From Catellatospora tritici (GTDB lineage Bacteria > Actinomycetota > Actinomycetes > Mycobacteriales > Micromonosporaceae): a stretch of 64,000 nt of DNA. Positions 21,342 through 31,306 of this stretch are shown here, in pieces; positions within the stretch are counted from its first letter, which is position 1; each line of letters starts with the position of its first letter. A model generated the notes under the pieces. The model had not been told where the DNA came from, ran no database searches, and worked only from the letters and a program-made list of their open reading frames with translations. The position numbers and the translations under genes were made by a program. The DNA lies in NCBI RefSeq assembly GCF_019083965.1, contig NZ_JAHRCY010000003.1:537368-601367 (forward strand), in the 5' to 3' direction.

Positions 21342-21656
21342 GTGCCGCTCCCGTCACTGACCCCAGAGCAGCGCGCTGCCGCGCTGGAGAAGGCCGCGGA
21401 GGTCCGTAAGGCTCGCGCTGAGCTCAAGGAGCAGCTCAAGCAGGGCAAGACGACCCTGGCCGCCGTGCTCGACCGGGCCGAGGGCGACGACGTCGTCGGC
21501 AAGCTCAAGGTTTCGGCCGTGCTGCAGGCGCTCCCCGGTATCGGCAAGATCCGGGCCACGCAGATCATGGAGAAGCTGAAGATCGCCGACAGCCGCCGTC
21601 TGCGGGGCCTGGGCGACCAGCAGCGCAAGGCTCTGCTGGCCGAGTTCGCGGCCTGA
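21342..21656 (+). CDS. mihF: Actinobacterial integration host factor (mIHF/sIHF)
   Basis: A small nucleoid-associated protein unrelated to enteric IHF; binds DNA without strict sequence preference and affects chromosome compaction and, in Streptomyces, sporulation and antibiotics. 104 residues: an N-terminal helix (TPEQRAAALEKAAEVRKARAELK) and a C-terminal helix-two-turn-helix with the non-specific DNA-binding LPGIGKIRATQIME motif and GLGDQQRKALLAEF. GTG 21342, with GAGGAGA at 21331-21337. The gene order mihF-gmk-rpoZ-coaBC-metK is the conserved actinobacterial one. Confidence 0.96.
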   Translation: MPLPSLTPEQRAAALEKAAEVRKARAELKEQLKQGKTTLAAVLDRAEGDDVVGKLKVSAVLQALPGIGKIRATQIMEKLKIADSRRLRGLGDQQRKALLAEFAA

Positions 21657-21689
21657 GCCGTCGGACCGTCAGTACCGAGCTGAACCCCC

Positions 21690-21865
21690 CACCGCGGACG
21701 GACAACCGTACGCGGTGACCGGCCCACCGGGCGCCCAGGCGCCCGGAAGGCCGAAGGAACCTCGGAGTCTCCACCGGGCGGTCTCACACACCGGCGGTGT
21801 GGCCCCGGGTTCCACGGATCGTCGCCCAGCGGCGCTGTCGCATCGACAGCGCCGCTGGTTCGTTT
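21690..21865 (+). ncRNA. Possible structured RNA between mihF and gmk, ending in a terminator
   Basis: The 322-bp mihF-gmk gap holds no convincing gene but several strong stems: ACCGCG...CGCGGT near 21690-21718, a near-perfect hairpin with arms 21727-21735 and 21738-21746 inside a GGCC/GGCC outer stem, and the terminator at 21826-21858. This could be a long structured 3' UTR of mihF or an independent small RNA. No promoter stands out. Beyond the terminator, 21870-21978 holds only the presumptive gmk promoter. Confidence 0.35.
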
Positions 21866-21868
21866 CTG
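21826..21868 (+). terminator. Intrinsic terminator downstream of mihF
   Basis: A perfect 15-bp stem (21826-21840 with 21844-21858), a CAT loop, and TTCGTTTCTGT after the stem. It lies 170 bp beyond the mihF stop, so the mihF transcript would carry a long structured 3' UTR or a separate RNA ends here. Confidence 0.8.
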
Positions 21869-21978
21869 TCGGTGACGGACCCTTTCGGCCCGTTCGCCGG
21901 TGCGAAATCGCTGTGACGTGAGTCTTGACACCGGGGGGCGGCTGCCACGACCACTCCTCGATTGGGTAGAAATTGAGA

Positions 21979-22593
21979 ATGGAAGACGTCGCACCGCTCG
22001 CCGCCAGAGCGGCCGCGCCCGCCCGACTCACCGTTCTGTCCGGTCCGTCCGGTGTCGGCAAGGATGCCGTCATCGAGGTGATCCGCAAGCGCAACCCGTG
22101 GGTGTGGCTGTCGGTCTCGGTGACCACCCGCCGCAAGCGCGACTACGAGGTCGACGGCAAGCACTACACGTTCGTCTCCCGTACCGAGTTCGAGCGCCTG
22201 GTCGACGGCGGGATGCTGCTGGAGTGGGCCGAGTTCGCGGGCAACCTCTACGGCACGCCCCGGGCCGCGGTCGAGGGACGCCTGTCCGCCGGGATCCCCA
22301 CCCTTCTCAAGATCGACCTTCAGGGCGCGCGCCAGGTCCGCGACACCATGCCCGACGCCCAACTGGTGTTCCTCGCCCCGCCCAGCCGGGAGGAGCTGCG
22401 TCGTCGGCTCATCGGCCGCGGCACCGAGGACCCGGACACCATCCGCCGCCGGTTGGCGCACGCCGACGAGGAGCTCGCCTCCGAGTCCGAGTTCGACGTG
22501 ACCGTGGTGAACGACTACCTCGAGCGTGCCGCGGACGAGTTGGTAGGATTGCTCGGTTCGCCGGTCCTCGCCTCCGCGCGCCCGCGTATTTAG
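21979..22593 (+). CDS. gmk: Guanylate kinase
   Basis: Phosphorylates GMP to GDP. 204 residues with P-loop [14 protein letters not shown], in which Asp replaces the usual Ser/Thr after Lys (a change seen in actinobacterial Gmk), the GMP-binding [19 protein letters not shown], and [15 protein letters not shown] 21979 lacks a Shine-Dalgarno, but TAGAAA at 21967-21972 lies 6 nt before it, so the mRNA is probably leaderless. TTG 21973 is an alternative two codons upstream. Confidence 0.95.
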   Translation: MEDVAPLAARAAAPARLTVLSGPSGVGKDAVIEVIRKRNPWVWLSVSVTTRRKRDYEVDGKHYTFVSRTEFERLVDGGMLLEWAEFAGNLYGTPRAAVEGRLSAGIPTLLKIDLQGARQVRDTMPDAQLVFLAPPSREELRRRLIGRGTEDPDTIRRRLAHADEELASESEFDVTVVNDYLERAADELVGLLGSPVLASARPRI

Positions 22594-22629
22594 CCGACCG
22601 GCACACTTCGAAGACTAAGGACTGACACC

Positions 22630-22896
22630 GTGGCTGGAACCGTCGCCGATCCCATTGGCATCACCAACCCGCCGATCGACGAGCTGCTCGACAAGACCTC
22701 GTCGAAGTACGCACTGGTGATCTTCGCGGCCAAGCGCGCGCGGCAGATCAACGCCTACTACAGCCAGCTCGGCGAGGGCCTGCTGGAGTACGTCGGCCCG
22801 CTGGTGGAGACCACCCCGCAGGAGAAGGCGCTGTCCATCGCCATGCGCGAGATCAACGCCGGCCTGCTGACCGCTGAGCCGACCGGCGAGGCCTGA
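22630..22896 (+). CDS. rpoZ: RNA polymerase omega subunit
   Basis: An 88-residue chaperone-like subunit that wraps the beta' C-terminus and helps assembly. [40 protein letters not shown] is the omega signature, with the [16 protein letters not shown] helix behind it. GTG 22630, 36 nt after gmk; coaBC follows after 11 nt, so gmk-rpoZ-coaBC are likely co-transcribed. Confidence 0.96.
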   Translation: MAGTVADPIGITNPPIDELLDKTSSKYALVIFAAKRARQINAYYSQLGEGLLEYVGPLVETTPQEKALSIAMREINAGLLTAEPTGEA

Positions 22897-22907
22897 GCAT
22901 CCCGTCC

Positions 22908-24101
22908 ATGGCTCGGATCGTGTTGGGCGTCAGTGGCGGCATCGCCGCGTACAAGGCCTGTGAGCTGCTCCGTCTGCTGACCGAGTCCGGGCACCACGTG
23001 CGCGTGGTGCCCACCGAGGCCGCGCTGCGCTTCGTCGGCGCCCCCACCTGGGAGGCGCTGTCGGGCCAGCCGGTCGCCACGGGCGTCTGGGACGACGTCC
23101 CGCACGTGCCGCACGTGAAGCTGGGGCAGAGCGCCGACCTGGTGCTGGTCGCCCCGGCCACGGCGGACCTGCTGGCCCGCGCCGCGCACGGGCTGGCCGA
23201 CGACCTGCTCACCAGCACGCTGCTGACCGCCCGGTGCCCGGTGGTGTTCGCCCCGGCGATGCACACCGAGATGTGGGAGCACCCGGCCACCGCCGACAAC
23301 GTCGCCACGCTGCGCCGCCGCGGCGCCGTGGTGATCGAGCCCGCCGTCGGGCGGCTCACCGGCGTCGACACCGGCAAGGGGCGCCTGCCCGACCCCGCGC
23401 AGATCTTCGCGATCGCGCTGCGGGTGCTCGCCCGGGGCGCCCAGCCGGTCACCGACCTGGCCGGACGGCACGTGGTGGTCACCGCGGGCGGCACCCGCGA
23501 ACCGCTGGACCCGGTGCGATACCTGGGCAACCGCTCGTCGGGCAAGCAGGGCTACGCCTTCGCCCGCAGCGCGGTGGCCCGCGGCGCCCGGGTGACGCTG
23601 GTCGCGGCGAACGTGGCGCTGGACACCCCGGCCGGGGTGGACCTGGTGCGGGTGGGCACCACCGCCGAGTTGCGCGAGGCGGTGCTGGCCGCGGCCAAGG
23701 ACGCCGACGCGGTCGTGATGGCGGCGGCTCCGGCCGACTTCCGCCCTGCCGTATACGCCGATCAGAAGATCAAGAAGCGGGACGACGGTGCCGTGCCGGT
23801 CATCGAACTCGCGGTGAACCCGGACATCTCGGCCGAAGTCGGCGCGAGCAAACGTCCTGGTCAGGTGCTTGTCGCGTTCGCCGCGGAGACACATGACGCG
23901 ATTGCGCACGCGCGCGTAAAACTGCAGCGCAAGCGGGCCGACCTGATCGTGGTCAACGAGGTCGGCACCGATAAGGTCTTCGGCGCCGACGACAATCAGG
24001 CGGTCGTCCTCGGCGCCGACGGCACCCGGGATGACCTGCCGTCGCAGAGCAAGGACGCGCTCGCCGACGCCGTATGGGACCGCGTCGTCGCGCTGTTGTA
24101 A
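22908..24101 (+). CDS. coaBC: Bifunctional phosphopantothenoylcysteine decarboxylase/synthase
   Basis: Two consecutive steps of coenzyme A synthesis. Residues 1 to about 185 form the FMN-dependent CoaC decarboxylase ([28 protein letters not shown], and the substrate-recognition segment [13 protein letters not shown]). Residues about 188-397 form the CTP-dependent CoaB synthase ([38 protein letters not shown]). 397 residues, normal fused length. ATG 22908. The gene is followed by a 148-bp gap before metK. Confidence 0.96.
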   Translation: MARIVLGVSGGIAAYKACELLRLLTESGHHVRVVPTEAALRFVGAPTWEALSGQPVATGVWDDVPHVPHVKLGQSADLVLVAPATADLLARAAHGLADDLLTSTLLTARCPVVFAPAMHTEMWEHPATADNVATLRRRGAVVIEPAVGRLTGVDTGKGRLPDPAQIFAIALRVLARGAQPVTDLAGRHVVVTAGGTREPLDPVRYLGNRSSGKQGYAFARSAVARGARVTLVAANVALDTPAGVDLVRVGTTAELREAVLAAAKDADAVVMAAAPADFRPAVYADQKIKKRDDGAVPVIELAVNPDISAEVGASKRPGQVLVAFAAETHDAIAHARVKLQRKRADLIVVNEVGTDKVFGADDNQAVVLGADGTRDDLPSQSKDALADAVWDRVVALL

Positions 24102-24173
24102 ACAAAGATCACTCTGTGTCCCGCTTTGCGGACGCGTGGCCGTCCAATGCGTGTCTGATCCGATCGCGTTGAC

Positions 24174-24179
24174 TAGACT
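24174..24179 (+). promoter_or_regulatory. Possible -10 of the metK promoter
   Basis: TAGACT at 24174-24179 lies 70 nt before the metK start in the coaBC-metK gap; the -35 region is weak. I checked the 24102-24249 leader for a SAM riboswitch pattern and found none. Confidence 0.3.
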
Positions 24180-24249
24180 TCTCGGCCAGGACGCACATGG
24201 CCGCAAAGACCATTGGCCACAGTCAGCCATCGCAGTATTGGAGAGTCGA

Positions 24250-25440
24250 GTGGCACGTCGCCTGTTCACCTCGGAATCGGTCACCGAGGGTCACCCGGAC
24301 AAGATCGCCGACCAGATCAGTGACGGCATCCTGGACGCGCTGCTGCGCCAGGACCCGCGGAGCCGCGTCGCGGTGGAGACCCTGATCACCACCGGCCAGG
24401 TGCACGTGGCGGGTGAGGTGACCACGCAGGCGTACGCCGACATCCCGACGATCGTCCGCGACACGATCCTCTCGATCGGCTACGACTCGTCCAAGAAGGG
24501 CTTCGACGGCGCCTCCTGCGGCGTCAGCGTGTCCATCGGCTCGCAGTCGCCCGACATCGCCCAGGGCGTCGACAGCGCGCTGGAGCACCGCTCCGGCGAG
24601 GGCGCCGACACGCTCGACCTGCAGGGCGCCGGCGACCAGGGCATGATGTTCGGCTTCGCCTGCTCGGAAACGCCCGAGCTGATGCCGCTGCCGATCGCGC
24701 TGGCGCACCGCCTGGCCCGCCGCCTCACCGCGGCCCGCAAGGACGGCGCGATCCCGTACCTGCGCCCCGACGGCAAGACCCAGGTCACCATCGAGTACGA
24801 CGGCTTCAAGCCCGTCCGCCTCAACACCGTGGTCGTCTCCTCGCAGCACGCGCCCGACATCTCGCTGGAGTCGCTGCTGACTCCCGACGTGCGCGAGCAC
24901 GTCATCGCCCCGGAGCTCGACGGCCTGGGCCTGGACACCGAGGGCTACCGGCTGCTGGTCAACCCGACCGGCCGCTTCGAGATCGGCGGCCCGATGGGCG
25001 ACGCCGGTCTGACCGGCCGCAAGATCATCGTCGACACCTACGGCGGCTACTCCCGCCATGGCGGCGGCGCCTTCTCCGGCAAGGACCCGTCGAAGGTCGA
25101 CCGCTCGGCGGCGTACGCCATGCGCTGGGTCGCCAAGAACGTGGTCGCCGCGGGGCTGGCCGAGCGCTGCGAGGTGCAGGTGGCGTACGCCATCGGCAAG
25201 GCCAAGCCGGTCAGCCTGTTCGTGGAGACCTTCGGCACCGAGGCCGTGCCGGTCGACCGGATCGAGAAGGCCATCGGCGAGGTGTTCGACCTGCGCCCGG
25301 CCGCGATCATCCGCGACCTGGACCTGCTGCGCCCGATCTACCAGCAGACCGCGGCATACGGTCACTTCGGCCGCGAGCTGCCCGACCTGACCTGGGAGCG
25401 CACCGACCGCGTCGCCGACCTGAAGTCCGCCATCGGCTGA
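24250..25440 (+). CDS. metK: S-adenosylmethionine synthetase
   Basis: Makes S-adenosylmethionine from methionine and ATP, the methyl donor for RsmB and SpoU methylases in this window and amino donor for BioA. 396 residues with SVTEGHPDK (GHPDK at residues 14-18), the signature [29 protein letters not shown] and [15 protein letters not shown]. The GTG start at 24250 gives the canonical [15 protein letters not shown]-terminus, preceded by TGGAGAG. Followed by palindromic element A. Confidence 0.97.
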   Translation: MARRLFTSESVTEGHPDKIADQISDGILDALLRQDPRSRVAVETLITTGQVHVAGEVTTQAYADIPTIVRDTILSIGYDSSKKGFDGASCGVSVSIGSQSPDIAQGVDSALEHRSGEGADTLDLQGAGDQGMMFGFACSETPELMPLPIALAHRLARRLTAARKDGAIPYLRPDGKTQVTIEYDGFKPVRLNTVVVSSQHAPDISLESLLTPDVREHVIAPELDGLGLDTEGYRLLVNPTGRFEIGGPMGDAGLTGRKIIVDTYGGYSRHGGGAFSGKDPSKVDRSAAYAMRWVAKNVVAAGLAERCEVQVAYAIGKAKPVSLFVETFGTEAVPVDRIEKAIGEVFDLRPAAIIRDLDLLRPIYQQTAAYGHFGRELPDLTWERTDRVADLKSAIG

Positions 25441-25510
25441 CCTGCTCCGCTCCAACCCCGGCAACCGTGCCCGCTACGGCCGGGAGCCGGGGTGGACGAC
25501 TCCGCTTTTG

Positions 25511-25575
25511 ATCGACGCTGGCCTATCCAGAAGACGGGTTTCGATTATCCGTCTACTGGATAGGCCAGTGTCGAT
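25511..25575. repeat. Palindromic element A, copy 2
   Basis: Arms at 25511-25530 and 25556-25575 (ATCGAC...GTCGAT ends, 19/20 complementary with one G-T pair). The centre contains a further pairing segment AGACGG/CCGTCT (25532-25537 with 25549-25554). Lies between metK and priA. Confidence 0.88.
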
Positions 25576-25668
25576 TCAAGGGGGGCTGGGGCAAGGAGGC
25601 GGCGGCGCCGCGAGGTGGGGGAGGCCGGGGTTCGGGTGGGCGTCGGAGCGGTCTGGTAGGAACACCCC

Positions 25669-27636
25669 GTGACCGCCGTACGCAAACCGCCGCGCGAGCG
25701 GCAGCCCGCCCCGGAGCTGCCCGTCGCCCGCGTCTGCGTAGACGTCCCGCTGCCGCACCTGGACCGCCCCTTCGACTACCTGGTGCCGACCGAGCTGGCC
25801 GAGTCCGCCCAGCCGGGCGTGCGGGTCAAGATCCGTTTCAGCGGCCAGCTCGTCGACGGCTGGCTCACCGAGCGCGTCGCGCGCACCGAGCACGAGGGCA
25901 GGCTCGCCTGGCTGGAGAAGGTCGTCTCCGCCGAACCGGCGCTGGACCCCCACGTGCTGGCCCTGGCCCGCGCCGTCGCCGACCGGTACGCGGGCAGCCT
26001 CGCCGACGTGCTGCGCCTGGCCGTGCCGCCCCGCCAGGCGAAGGTGGAGACCCCCGCCGCCGGGGGCACCCCCGAGCCGCCGGAGCTGCCTGATCCGGGC
26101 GGCTGGAGCCGCTACCCGGCCGGGGCCGCGTTCCTGCGCGGGCTGGCCGAGGGGCGGGCGCCCCGGGCGGTCTGGTCGGCGCTGCCGGGCGAGCAGTGGC
26201 CCCGGCGCCTGGCCGAGGCGGTGGCGGCCACCCTGCACGGCGGCCGCGGCGCGGTGGTCGTGGTCGCCGACGCCCGTGACCTGGACCGCCTGGACACCGC
26301 GCTGACCGCGCTGCTCGGCCCGGACCGGCACGTGGCGCTGACCGCCGCACTGGGGCCGGGCGAGCGCTATCGGCGGTTCCTCAAGGCCCGCCGGGGTGAG
26401 GTGGCGGCCGTGGTGGGCACCCGGGCGGCCGCGTTCGCGCCGGTGCCCGACCTGGGCCTGGTGGCGATCTGGGACGACGGCGACGACCTGCACGCCGAGC
26501 CGCGCGCGCCGTACCCGCACGCGCGGGAGGTGCTGCTCACCCGCGCCCAGCAGACGGGCGCGGGGGTGCTGGTGGGTGGCTTCGCCCGCACGGCGGAGGC
26601 GCAGCAGTTGCTGGCGACCGGCTGGGCGCGGGAGGTGGTGGCCACCCGCGAGGAGCTGCGCCGGGCCGCGCCCGGAGTGCAGGCGGCCGACGACAGCCAG
26701 CTCGCCCGCGATCCGGCCGCCGCGTCGGCCCGGCTGCCCAGCCTGGCCTGGCAGGCGGCTCGGGAGGCGCTGGCGGCGGGGGCGCCGGTGCTGGTGCAGG
26801 TGCCCCGGCGGGGGTATGTGCCGTCGGTCTCCTGCCAGGAGTGCCGCGAGCGGGCCAGGTGCGCGCACTGCTCCGGACCGCTGGCGCTGGGCGGCTCGGG
26901 TCAGGTGGCCAGTTGCCGGTGGTGCGCGCGGCCCGCGGCGGGCTGGACCTGCCCGAGGTGCGGCGGCCGCCGGCTGCGCGCGGCCGTCACGGGGGTACGC
27001 CGTACCGCCGAGGAGTTGGGTCGGGCGCTGCCGGGGGTGCCCGTGCGGACCTCGGGCCGCGACGGGGTGCTGGCCGAGGTGCCCGACGAGGCGTCGCTGG
27101 TGCTGGCCACGCCCGGGGCCGAGCCGGTGGCGCCGGGCGGCTACGGCGCGGTGCTGCTGCTGGACACCTGGGCGCTGCTGACCCGGGCCGATCTGCGCGC
27201 CACCGAGGAGGCGGCGCGGCGCTGGTTCAACGCGGCGGCGCTGGCCCGGCCGGCGGGGCGGGGCGGCCGGGTGGTCCTGGTCGCCGAGGGTTCGCTGGCG
27301 CCGGTGCAGGCCCTGGTGCGCTGGGATCCGGGCTGGCTGGCCGAGCGCGAGCTGGGGGAGCGGCGTGAGCTGGGGTTCCCGCCGGCGGCGCGGCTGGCCA
27401 CGCTGACCGGCACGGCCACGGCGGTGGGGGAGCTGATCGAGCTGGCCCGGCTGCCGGAGTCGGTGCAGGTGCTGGGTCCGCTGCCGGTGGACGAGCAGCA
27501 CGAGCGGATGCTGCTGCGCACCGCGCGCGGTGCCGGGCTGTCGCTGGCGCGGGCGTTGCACGAGGCGGCGGGGGTACGCAGCGCGCGCAAGGCGCCGGAC
27601 CCGGTGCGGGTGCAGCTTGACCCACATGAACTATGA
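25669..27636 (+). CDS. priA: PriA-like primosomal protein, probably without helicase activity
   Basis: A 655-residue homologue of replication-restart helicase PriA. The N-terminal 3'-end-binding domain (ARVCVDVPLPHLDRPFDYLVP) and the two-Zn cluster region (CQEC, CAHC, CRWC, CPRC at about residues 390-435) are intact. However, no Walker A GxxGxGK(T/S) exists where PriA has it (the strip reads GRGAVVVVADARDL), and the DEEH box is replaced by WDDGDD. The protein therefore probably lacks ATPase activity and acts in loading or scaffolding, as noted for other actinobacterial PriA proteins. GTG 25669 has TAGGAA 6 nt upstream and no Shine-Dalgarno, suggesting a leaderless mRNA. Confidence 0.9.
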   Translation: MTAVRKPPRERQPAPELPVARVCVDVPLPHLDRPFDYLVPTELAESAQPGVRVKIRFSGQLVDGWLTERVARTEHEGRLAWLEKVVSAEPALDPHVLALARAVADRYAGSLADVLRLAVPPRQAKVETPAAGGTPEPPELPDPGGWSRYPAGAAFLRGLAEGRAPRAVWSALPGEQWPRRLAEAVAATLHGGRGAVVVVADARDLDRLDTALTALLGPDRHVALTAALGPGERYRRFLKARRGEVAAVVGTRAAAFAPVPDLGLVAIWDDGDDLHAEPRAPYPHAREVLLTRAQQTGAGVLVGGFARTAEAQQLLATGWAREVVATREELRRAAPGVQAADDSQLARDPAAASARLPSLAWQAAREALAAGAPVLVQVPRRGYVPSVSCQECRERARCAHCSGPLALGGSGQVASCRWCARPAAGWTCPRCGGRRLRAAVTGVRRTAEELGRALPGVPVRTSGRDGVLAEVPDEASLVLATPGAEPVAPGGYGAVLLLDTWALLTRADLRATEEAARRWFNAAALARPAGRGGRVVLVAEGSLAPVQALVRWDPGWLAERELGERRELGFPPAARLATLTGTATAVGELIELARLPESVQVLGPLPVDEQHERMLLRTARGAGLSLARALHEAAGVRSARKAPDPVRVQLDPHEL

Positions 27637-27652
27637 CGACTAAGTTGTGATC

Positions 27653-27780
27653 GGAATCCGATGTGGATTCCCATCGGGTGGCGCCGGGTCCGGGGGTGGG
27701 ACGCCGTCGCCACCCGATCGACATGCTCGCCCGCTAACGCGGCTTGCTCGGTGGAATCCCGCGCTCCGGATTCCACCGAG
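27653..27780. repeat. Hairpin-rich intergenic region between priA and the small barrel protein gene
   Basis: Three inverted repeats: GGAATCC/GGATTCC (27653-27659 and 27665-27671), ATCGGGTGGCG/CGCCACCCGAT (27673-27683 and 27708-27718), and a perfect 13-bp stem (27747-27759 and 27768-27780). The last probably ends one or both convergent transcripts although no U-run follows. Confidence 0.6.
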
Positions 27781-27806
27781 TGGCCGCTACCGTGGGCGAC
27801 GAACCG

Positions 27807-28097
27807 TCACATCGCGTGCACGACGTCCAGGTTGTGGAAGATCGGACCCTTGGCAACCAGGGCCGCCATCGCCTTGGCCAGCTCGCCTGTCTCCGGCTTG
27901 TCGCTGTTGGCCATCGCCTCCTCGTACGAGGGGAACTCGATGATGGTCAGGTAGCGGCGCGGATTGTCGCGGTCGCGGGTCACCCGCAGCAGGCGGAACG
28001 GCGGCGGGCCGTCCATGTCCTCCTGGCGGGACTCCATCAGCGCCTGGATCTCGTCGAAGCGGTCGGTCTCGTACTCGATGATCTGGATGAAGCCCAT
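27807..28097 (-). CDS. Small dimeric alpha/beta-barrel (ABM-like) protein, function unknown
   Basis: A 96-residue cytosolic protein with a ferredoxin-like strand-helix pattern: MGFIQIIEYETDRFDEIQAL, RLLRVTRDRDNPRRYLTIIEF, PSYEEAMANSDKPETGELAKAMAAL, then a last strand. Such proteins belong to the dimeric barrel superfamily (antibiotic-biosynthesis-monooxygenase-like, EthD-like); no catalytic residues can be assigned. ATG 28097 has GAGGAGGG upstream. Convergent with priA and divergent from def. Confidence 0.7.
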   Translation of the reverse strand: MGFIQIIEYETDRFDEIQALMESRQEDMDGPPPFRLLRVTRDRDNPRRYLTIIEFPSYEEAMANSDKPETGELAKAMAALVAKGPIFHNLDVVHAM

Positions 28098-28221
28098 GGT
28101 GCCCTCCTCATGTCGAAATCAGGACAAAGCTAACCCTGGGCGACCGATGGCGCAGCCGGACATCAGACACTCCGTAGACTGATCAGGCATCCCTTTCCGC
28201 CCTGTTCAGGAGACGACGCCC

Positions 28222-28779
28222 GTGACCGTTCAGCCCATCCGACTCTTCGGGGACCCGGTGCTGCGTACCCCCGCCGACGAGGTGGTCGACTTCGACAAGG
28301 AGCTGCGCACCCTCGTGCGCGACCTGACCGAGACCATGCGCGACGCCGGAGGCGTGGGCCTGGCCGCCCCGCAGATCGGCGTGGGCCTACGCGTGTTCAG
28401 CTTCGACGTCGACGACGTGGTCGGGCACCTGATCAACCCCGTGCTGCACTTCCCCGACGAGGAGGAGATGGACGGCGACGAGGGTTGCCTGTCCGTGCCG
28501 GGGCTCTACTACGACACCAAGCGGCGTGCCAACGTGATCGCCAAGGGCTTCGCCGAGTCCGGCGACCCGATCCAGATCGTCGGCACCGGCCTGATGTCGC
28601 GCTGCATCCAGCACGAGACCGACCACCTCGACGGCGTGATCTTCATCGACCGCCTCGACACTCAGTCGCGCAAGACCGCGCTGCGCGACATCCGCCGCGC
28701 CGACTGGTACGACCCCACCCGCACCGTGGTCAAGGTGTCCCCGCACGCCGCCCCGAGCCCGTTCGGCCTGGGTCGGTGA
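28222..28779 (+). CDS. def: Peptide deformylase
   Basis: Removes the N-formyl group from nascent proteins; Fe/Zn metalloprotease fold. 185 residues with the three motifs [20 protein letters not shown] (metal Cys) and [14 protein letters not shown] (metal His pair and catalytic Glu). GTG 28222 follows AGGAGACG. TAGACT at 28175-28180 may be its -10. fmt starts 4 nt after the stop, the usual def-fmt pair that sets up and removes formyl groups. Confidence 0.96.
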   Translation: MTVQPIRLFGDPVLRTPADEVVDFDKELRTLVRDLTETMRDAGGVGLAAPQIGVGLRVFSFDVDDVVGHLINPVLHFPDEEEMDGDEGCLSVPGLYYDTKRRANVIAKGFAESGDPIQIVGTGLMSRCIQHETDHLDGVIFIDRLDTQSRKTALRDIRRADWYDPTRTVVKVSPHAAPSPFGLGR

Positions 28780-28783
28780 GCTG

Positions 28784-29710
28784 ATGCGCATCGTCTTCGC
28801 GGGCACCCCCGAGGTGGCCCTGCCGTCCCTGGACGCGATCGCCGACTCCGACCACGAACTGCTGGCCGTGGTCACCCGCCCGGACGCCCCGTCCGGGCGG
28901 GGGCGGCAGCTCGTCCGTTCGCACGCGGCCGCGTGGGCCGACGAGCGCGGCATCGAGGTGCTCACCCCGCAGCGCCCGCGCGAGCCCGAGTTCCTGGACC
29001 GGCTGCGCGAGCTCGCCCCCGACTGCGTGCCCGTGGTCGCCTACGGCGCGCTGGTGCCGCCGGTGGCACTGGAGATTCCGGTGCACGGCTGGGTCAACCT
29101 GCACTTCTCGCTGCTGCCCGCCTGGCGCGGCGCCGCGCCGGTGCAGCACGCGGTGTGGCACGGCGACGAGTTCACCGGCGCCTCGGTGTTCCAACTGGAG
29201 GCGGGCCTGGACACCGGCCCGGTGTTCGGCACCCTCACCGAGGTGATCCGCCCCACCGACACCTCCGGCGACCTGCTCGGCCGCCTCGCCGTCGACGGCG
29301 CGGGCCTGCTGGTGACCGTCCTGGACGCGATCGAGGCCGGTGCCGCGCGCGCCGTGCCGCAGCCCGCCGACGGGATCACCCTGGCGCCGAAGATCACGGT
29401 CGAGGACGCCGAGGTGCGCTGGGACGAGCCCGCGTTCGCGGTGGACCGGCGCATCCGCGCGACCACGCCCGCCCCGGGCGCGTGGACCACGTTCCGGGGC
29501 GAGCGGGTCAAGCTCGGCCCGGCGTCGCCCGCGCCGGACGCGCCCGCGCTCAAGCCTGGCGACCTGCTGGTGGAGAAGAAACGCGTGCTGGTGGGCACCG
29601 CGACGGCGCCGCTGGCGCTAGGCGAGGTCCGGGCGGCGGGCAAGAAGGCAATGGCAGCGGTGGACTGGGCCCGCGGAGTGCGGGTCGGTACGGAGGACAG
29701 CTTCTCGTGA
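28784..29710 (+). CDS. fmt: Methionyl-tRNA formyltransferase
   Basis: Formylates initiator Met-tRNA using 10-formyl-tetrahydrofolate. 308 residues with [37 protein letters not shown] (folate and catalytic segment), GLDTGPVFG and a C-terminal tRNA-binding domain from about residue 205. ATG 28784. The stop overlaps the rsmB GTG start (GTGA), so the two are translationally coupled. Confidence 0.96.
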   Translation: MRIVFAGTPEVALPSLDAIADSDHELLAVVTRPDAPSGRGRQLVRSHAAAWADERGIEVLTPQRPREPEFLDRLRELAPDCVPVVAYGALVPPVALEIPVHGWVNLHFSLLPAWRGAAPVQHAVWHGDEFTGASVFQLEAGLDTGPVFGTLTEVIRPTDTSGDLLGRLAVDGAGLLVTVLDAIEAGAARAVPQPADGITLAPKITVEDAEVRWDEPAFAVDRRIRATTPAPGAWTTFRGERVKLGPASPAPDAPALKPGDLLVEKKRVLVGTATAPLALGEVRAAGKKAMAAVDWARGVRVGTEDSFS

Positions 29711-31164
29711 CAGGTTTCCGTGGAGGCAGGACCGGTTCGTCGGGGCACCCGCCGCGACACGACCGTGACAGCCAGGCCGGGCGCGGGCCGCGCGCCGGGC
29801 GGCCCGCGCACGATCCGGCCCGGATGGCCGCCTACCAGGCACTGCTGGCGGTGCACCGCGACGACGCGTACGCCAACCTGATCCTGCCGTCGCTGCTGCG
29901 CGAGGCCGGACTGTTCGGCCGCGACGCCGCGTTCGCCACCGAGCTGACCTACGGGACGCTGCGTACCCGGGGCACCCTCGACCTGATCATCGCGGCGGCC
30001 GCCGACCGGGACGTGTCCCGGATCGACCCGCCCGCCCGCGACGCGCTGCGTCTGGGGGCGTACCAGGTGCTGCACACCCGGGTGCCCCCGCACGCCGCGG
30101 TCGCCTCCACGGTCGACCTGGTGCGCTCGGTCGCGCCCGGCGCGGCCGGGTTCGCCAACGCGGTGATGCGGCGCATCACCGAGCGCGACCTGGACACCTG
30201 GCTGGCCGAGGTGGCCCCGGCCGAGGACGAGGACCCGATCGGGCACCTCGCGGTGACCGGCTACCACCCAGAGTGGATCGTGCGGGCGTTCCGGGAGGCG
30301 CTGGGCGGCGACCTGGGCGAGACGATGCGGCTGCTGTCGGCCGACAACGACCGGCCCGAGGTGCACCTGTGCGCCCGGCCGGGGCGGGCCGACGCGGGCG
30401 AGCTGGCCGACCACGTCGGCGGGCAGCCGGGCGCGTTCTCGCCGTACGCGGTGTATCTGCCCGGGGGCTCGCCCGGTGACCTGGTCGAGATCAAGACCGG
30501 TCGGGCGCACGTGCAGGACGAGGGCAGCCAGCTGGTGGCCGCCGCGCTGACCGACGTGCCGCTGGACGGGCGCGACGAGCGGTGGCTGGACCTGTGCGCG
30601 GGCCCCGGCGGCAAGGCGGGGCTGCTGGCGGCGCTGGCTGCCCAGCGTGGCGCCCACCTGACCGCGGTCGAGGTCACCGAGCACCGCGCCGCCATGGTCG
30701 CCAACGCCGTGCGCAACCTGCCCGCGACCGTGCTGTGTACCGACGGCCGCAGTGTCGGCAGCGACCACGACCTGCCCGAGGGCGGGTTCGACCGGGTGCT
30801 GGTCGACGCGCCCTGCACCGGGCTGGGCTCGCTGCGGCGGCGGCCGGAGTCACGGTGGCGGCGCCAGCCCTCCGACCTGCCGCCGCTGACCAAGCTGCAG
30901 CGGGAACTGCTCGGCGCGGCGCTGAAGGCGGTCCGGCCCGGCGGGCTGGTGGCGTACGTCACGTGCTCGCCGCACCTGGTGGAGACACAGGTCAGCGTCG
31001 CCGAGGCGGTGCGCCGGGCGGGACTGGACGTGGAGTTCGTGGACGCGCGGACGGCGCTGCCCGCGGGCATGCCGGGGCTGGGGGACGGGCCGACGGTGCA
31101 GCTGTGGCCGCACCGCCACGGCACCGACGCGATGTTCCTGGCCCTGCTCCGCCGCACCGCCTGA
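29707..31164 (+). CDS. rsmB: 16S rRNA (cytosine-967-C5) methyltransferase
   Basis: A SAM-dependent m5C rRNA methylase with a fused NusB-like RNA-binding domain. 485 residues: a basic, disordered lead of about 35 residues, the NusB-like domain about 40-170, and the methylase with [18 protein letters not shown] (SAM), [15 protein letters not shown] and the catalytic Cys in [12 protein letters not shown] 29707 overlaps the fmt stop. Ends just before a hairpin element. Confidence 0.94.
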   Translation: MTGFRGGRTGSSGHPPRHDRDSQAGRGPRAGRPAHDPARMAAYQALLAVHRDDAYANLILPSLLREAGLFGRDAAFATELTYGTLRTRGTLDLIIAAAADRDVSRIDPPARDALRLGAYQVLHTRVPPHAAVASTVDLVRSVAPGAAGFANAVMRRITERDLDTWLAEVAPAEDEDPIGHLAVTGYHPEWIVRAFREALGGDLGETMRLLSADNDRPEVHLCARPGRADAGELADHVGGQPGAFSPYAVYLPGGSPGDLVEIKTGRAHVQDEGSQLVAAALTDVPLDGRDERWLDLCAGPGGKAGLLAALAAQRGAHLTAVEVTEHRAAMVANAVRNLPATVLCTDGRSVGSDHDLPEGGFDRVLVDAPCTGLGSLRRRPESRWRRQPSDLPPLTKLQRELLGAALKAVRPGGLVAYVTCSPHLVETQVSVAEAVRRAGLDVEFVDARTALPAGMPGLGDGPTVQLWPHRHGTDAMFLALLRRTA

Positions 31165-31172
31165 CCTGTGGG

Positions 31173-31216
31173 GAAGGGCCCCTTCTTCGTCGTATTCCGA
31201 GAAGAAGGGGCCCTTC
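31173..31216. repeat. GGGCCCCTT hairpin (element D family) after rsmB, likely terminator
   Basis: Perfect 15-bp arms GAAGGGCCCCTTCTT (31173-31187) and AAGAAGGGGCCCTTC (31202-31216) around a 14-nt loop, 8 nt after the rsmB stop. The AAGGGCCCCTTCTT unit recurs three times at 42933-42997. The remainder to rpe (31217-31306) is G-rich and holds the rpe promoter. Confidence 0.8.
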
Positions 31217-31306
31217 ATTTCGTCGTTCGGGGTCGGCTGAGTGGGTGGGGGGTGGGGGATTGGGTGCGGGTGTGGGGGGTGGGGCAGCGTACGTAAGCTG
31301 AGCAGC

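Noticed and set aside
24102..24249. SAM riboswitch upstream of metK
   Set aside because: The 148-bp leader lacks the conserved SAM-I/SAM-II/SAM-IV cores; only a -10-like hexamer was found.
27637..27806. Small genes in the priA 3' gap
   Set aside because: The open frames there run across the three hairpins and have no plausible starts or conserved features.
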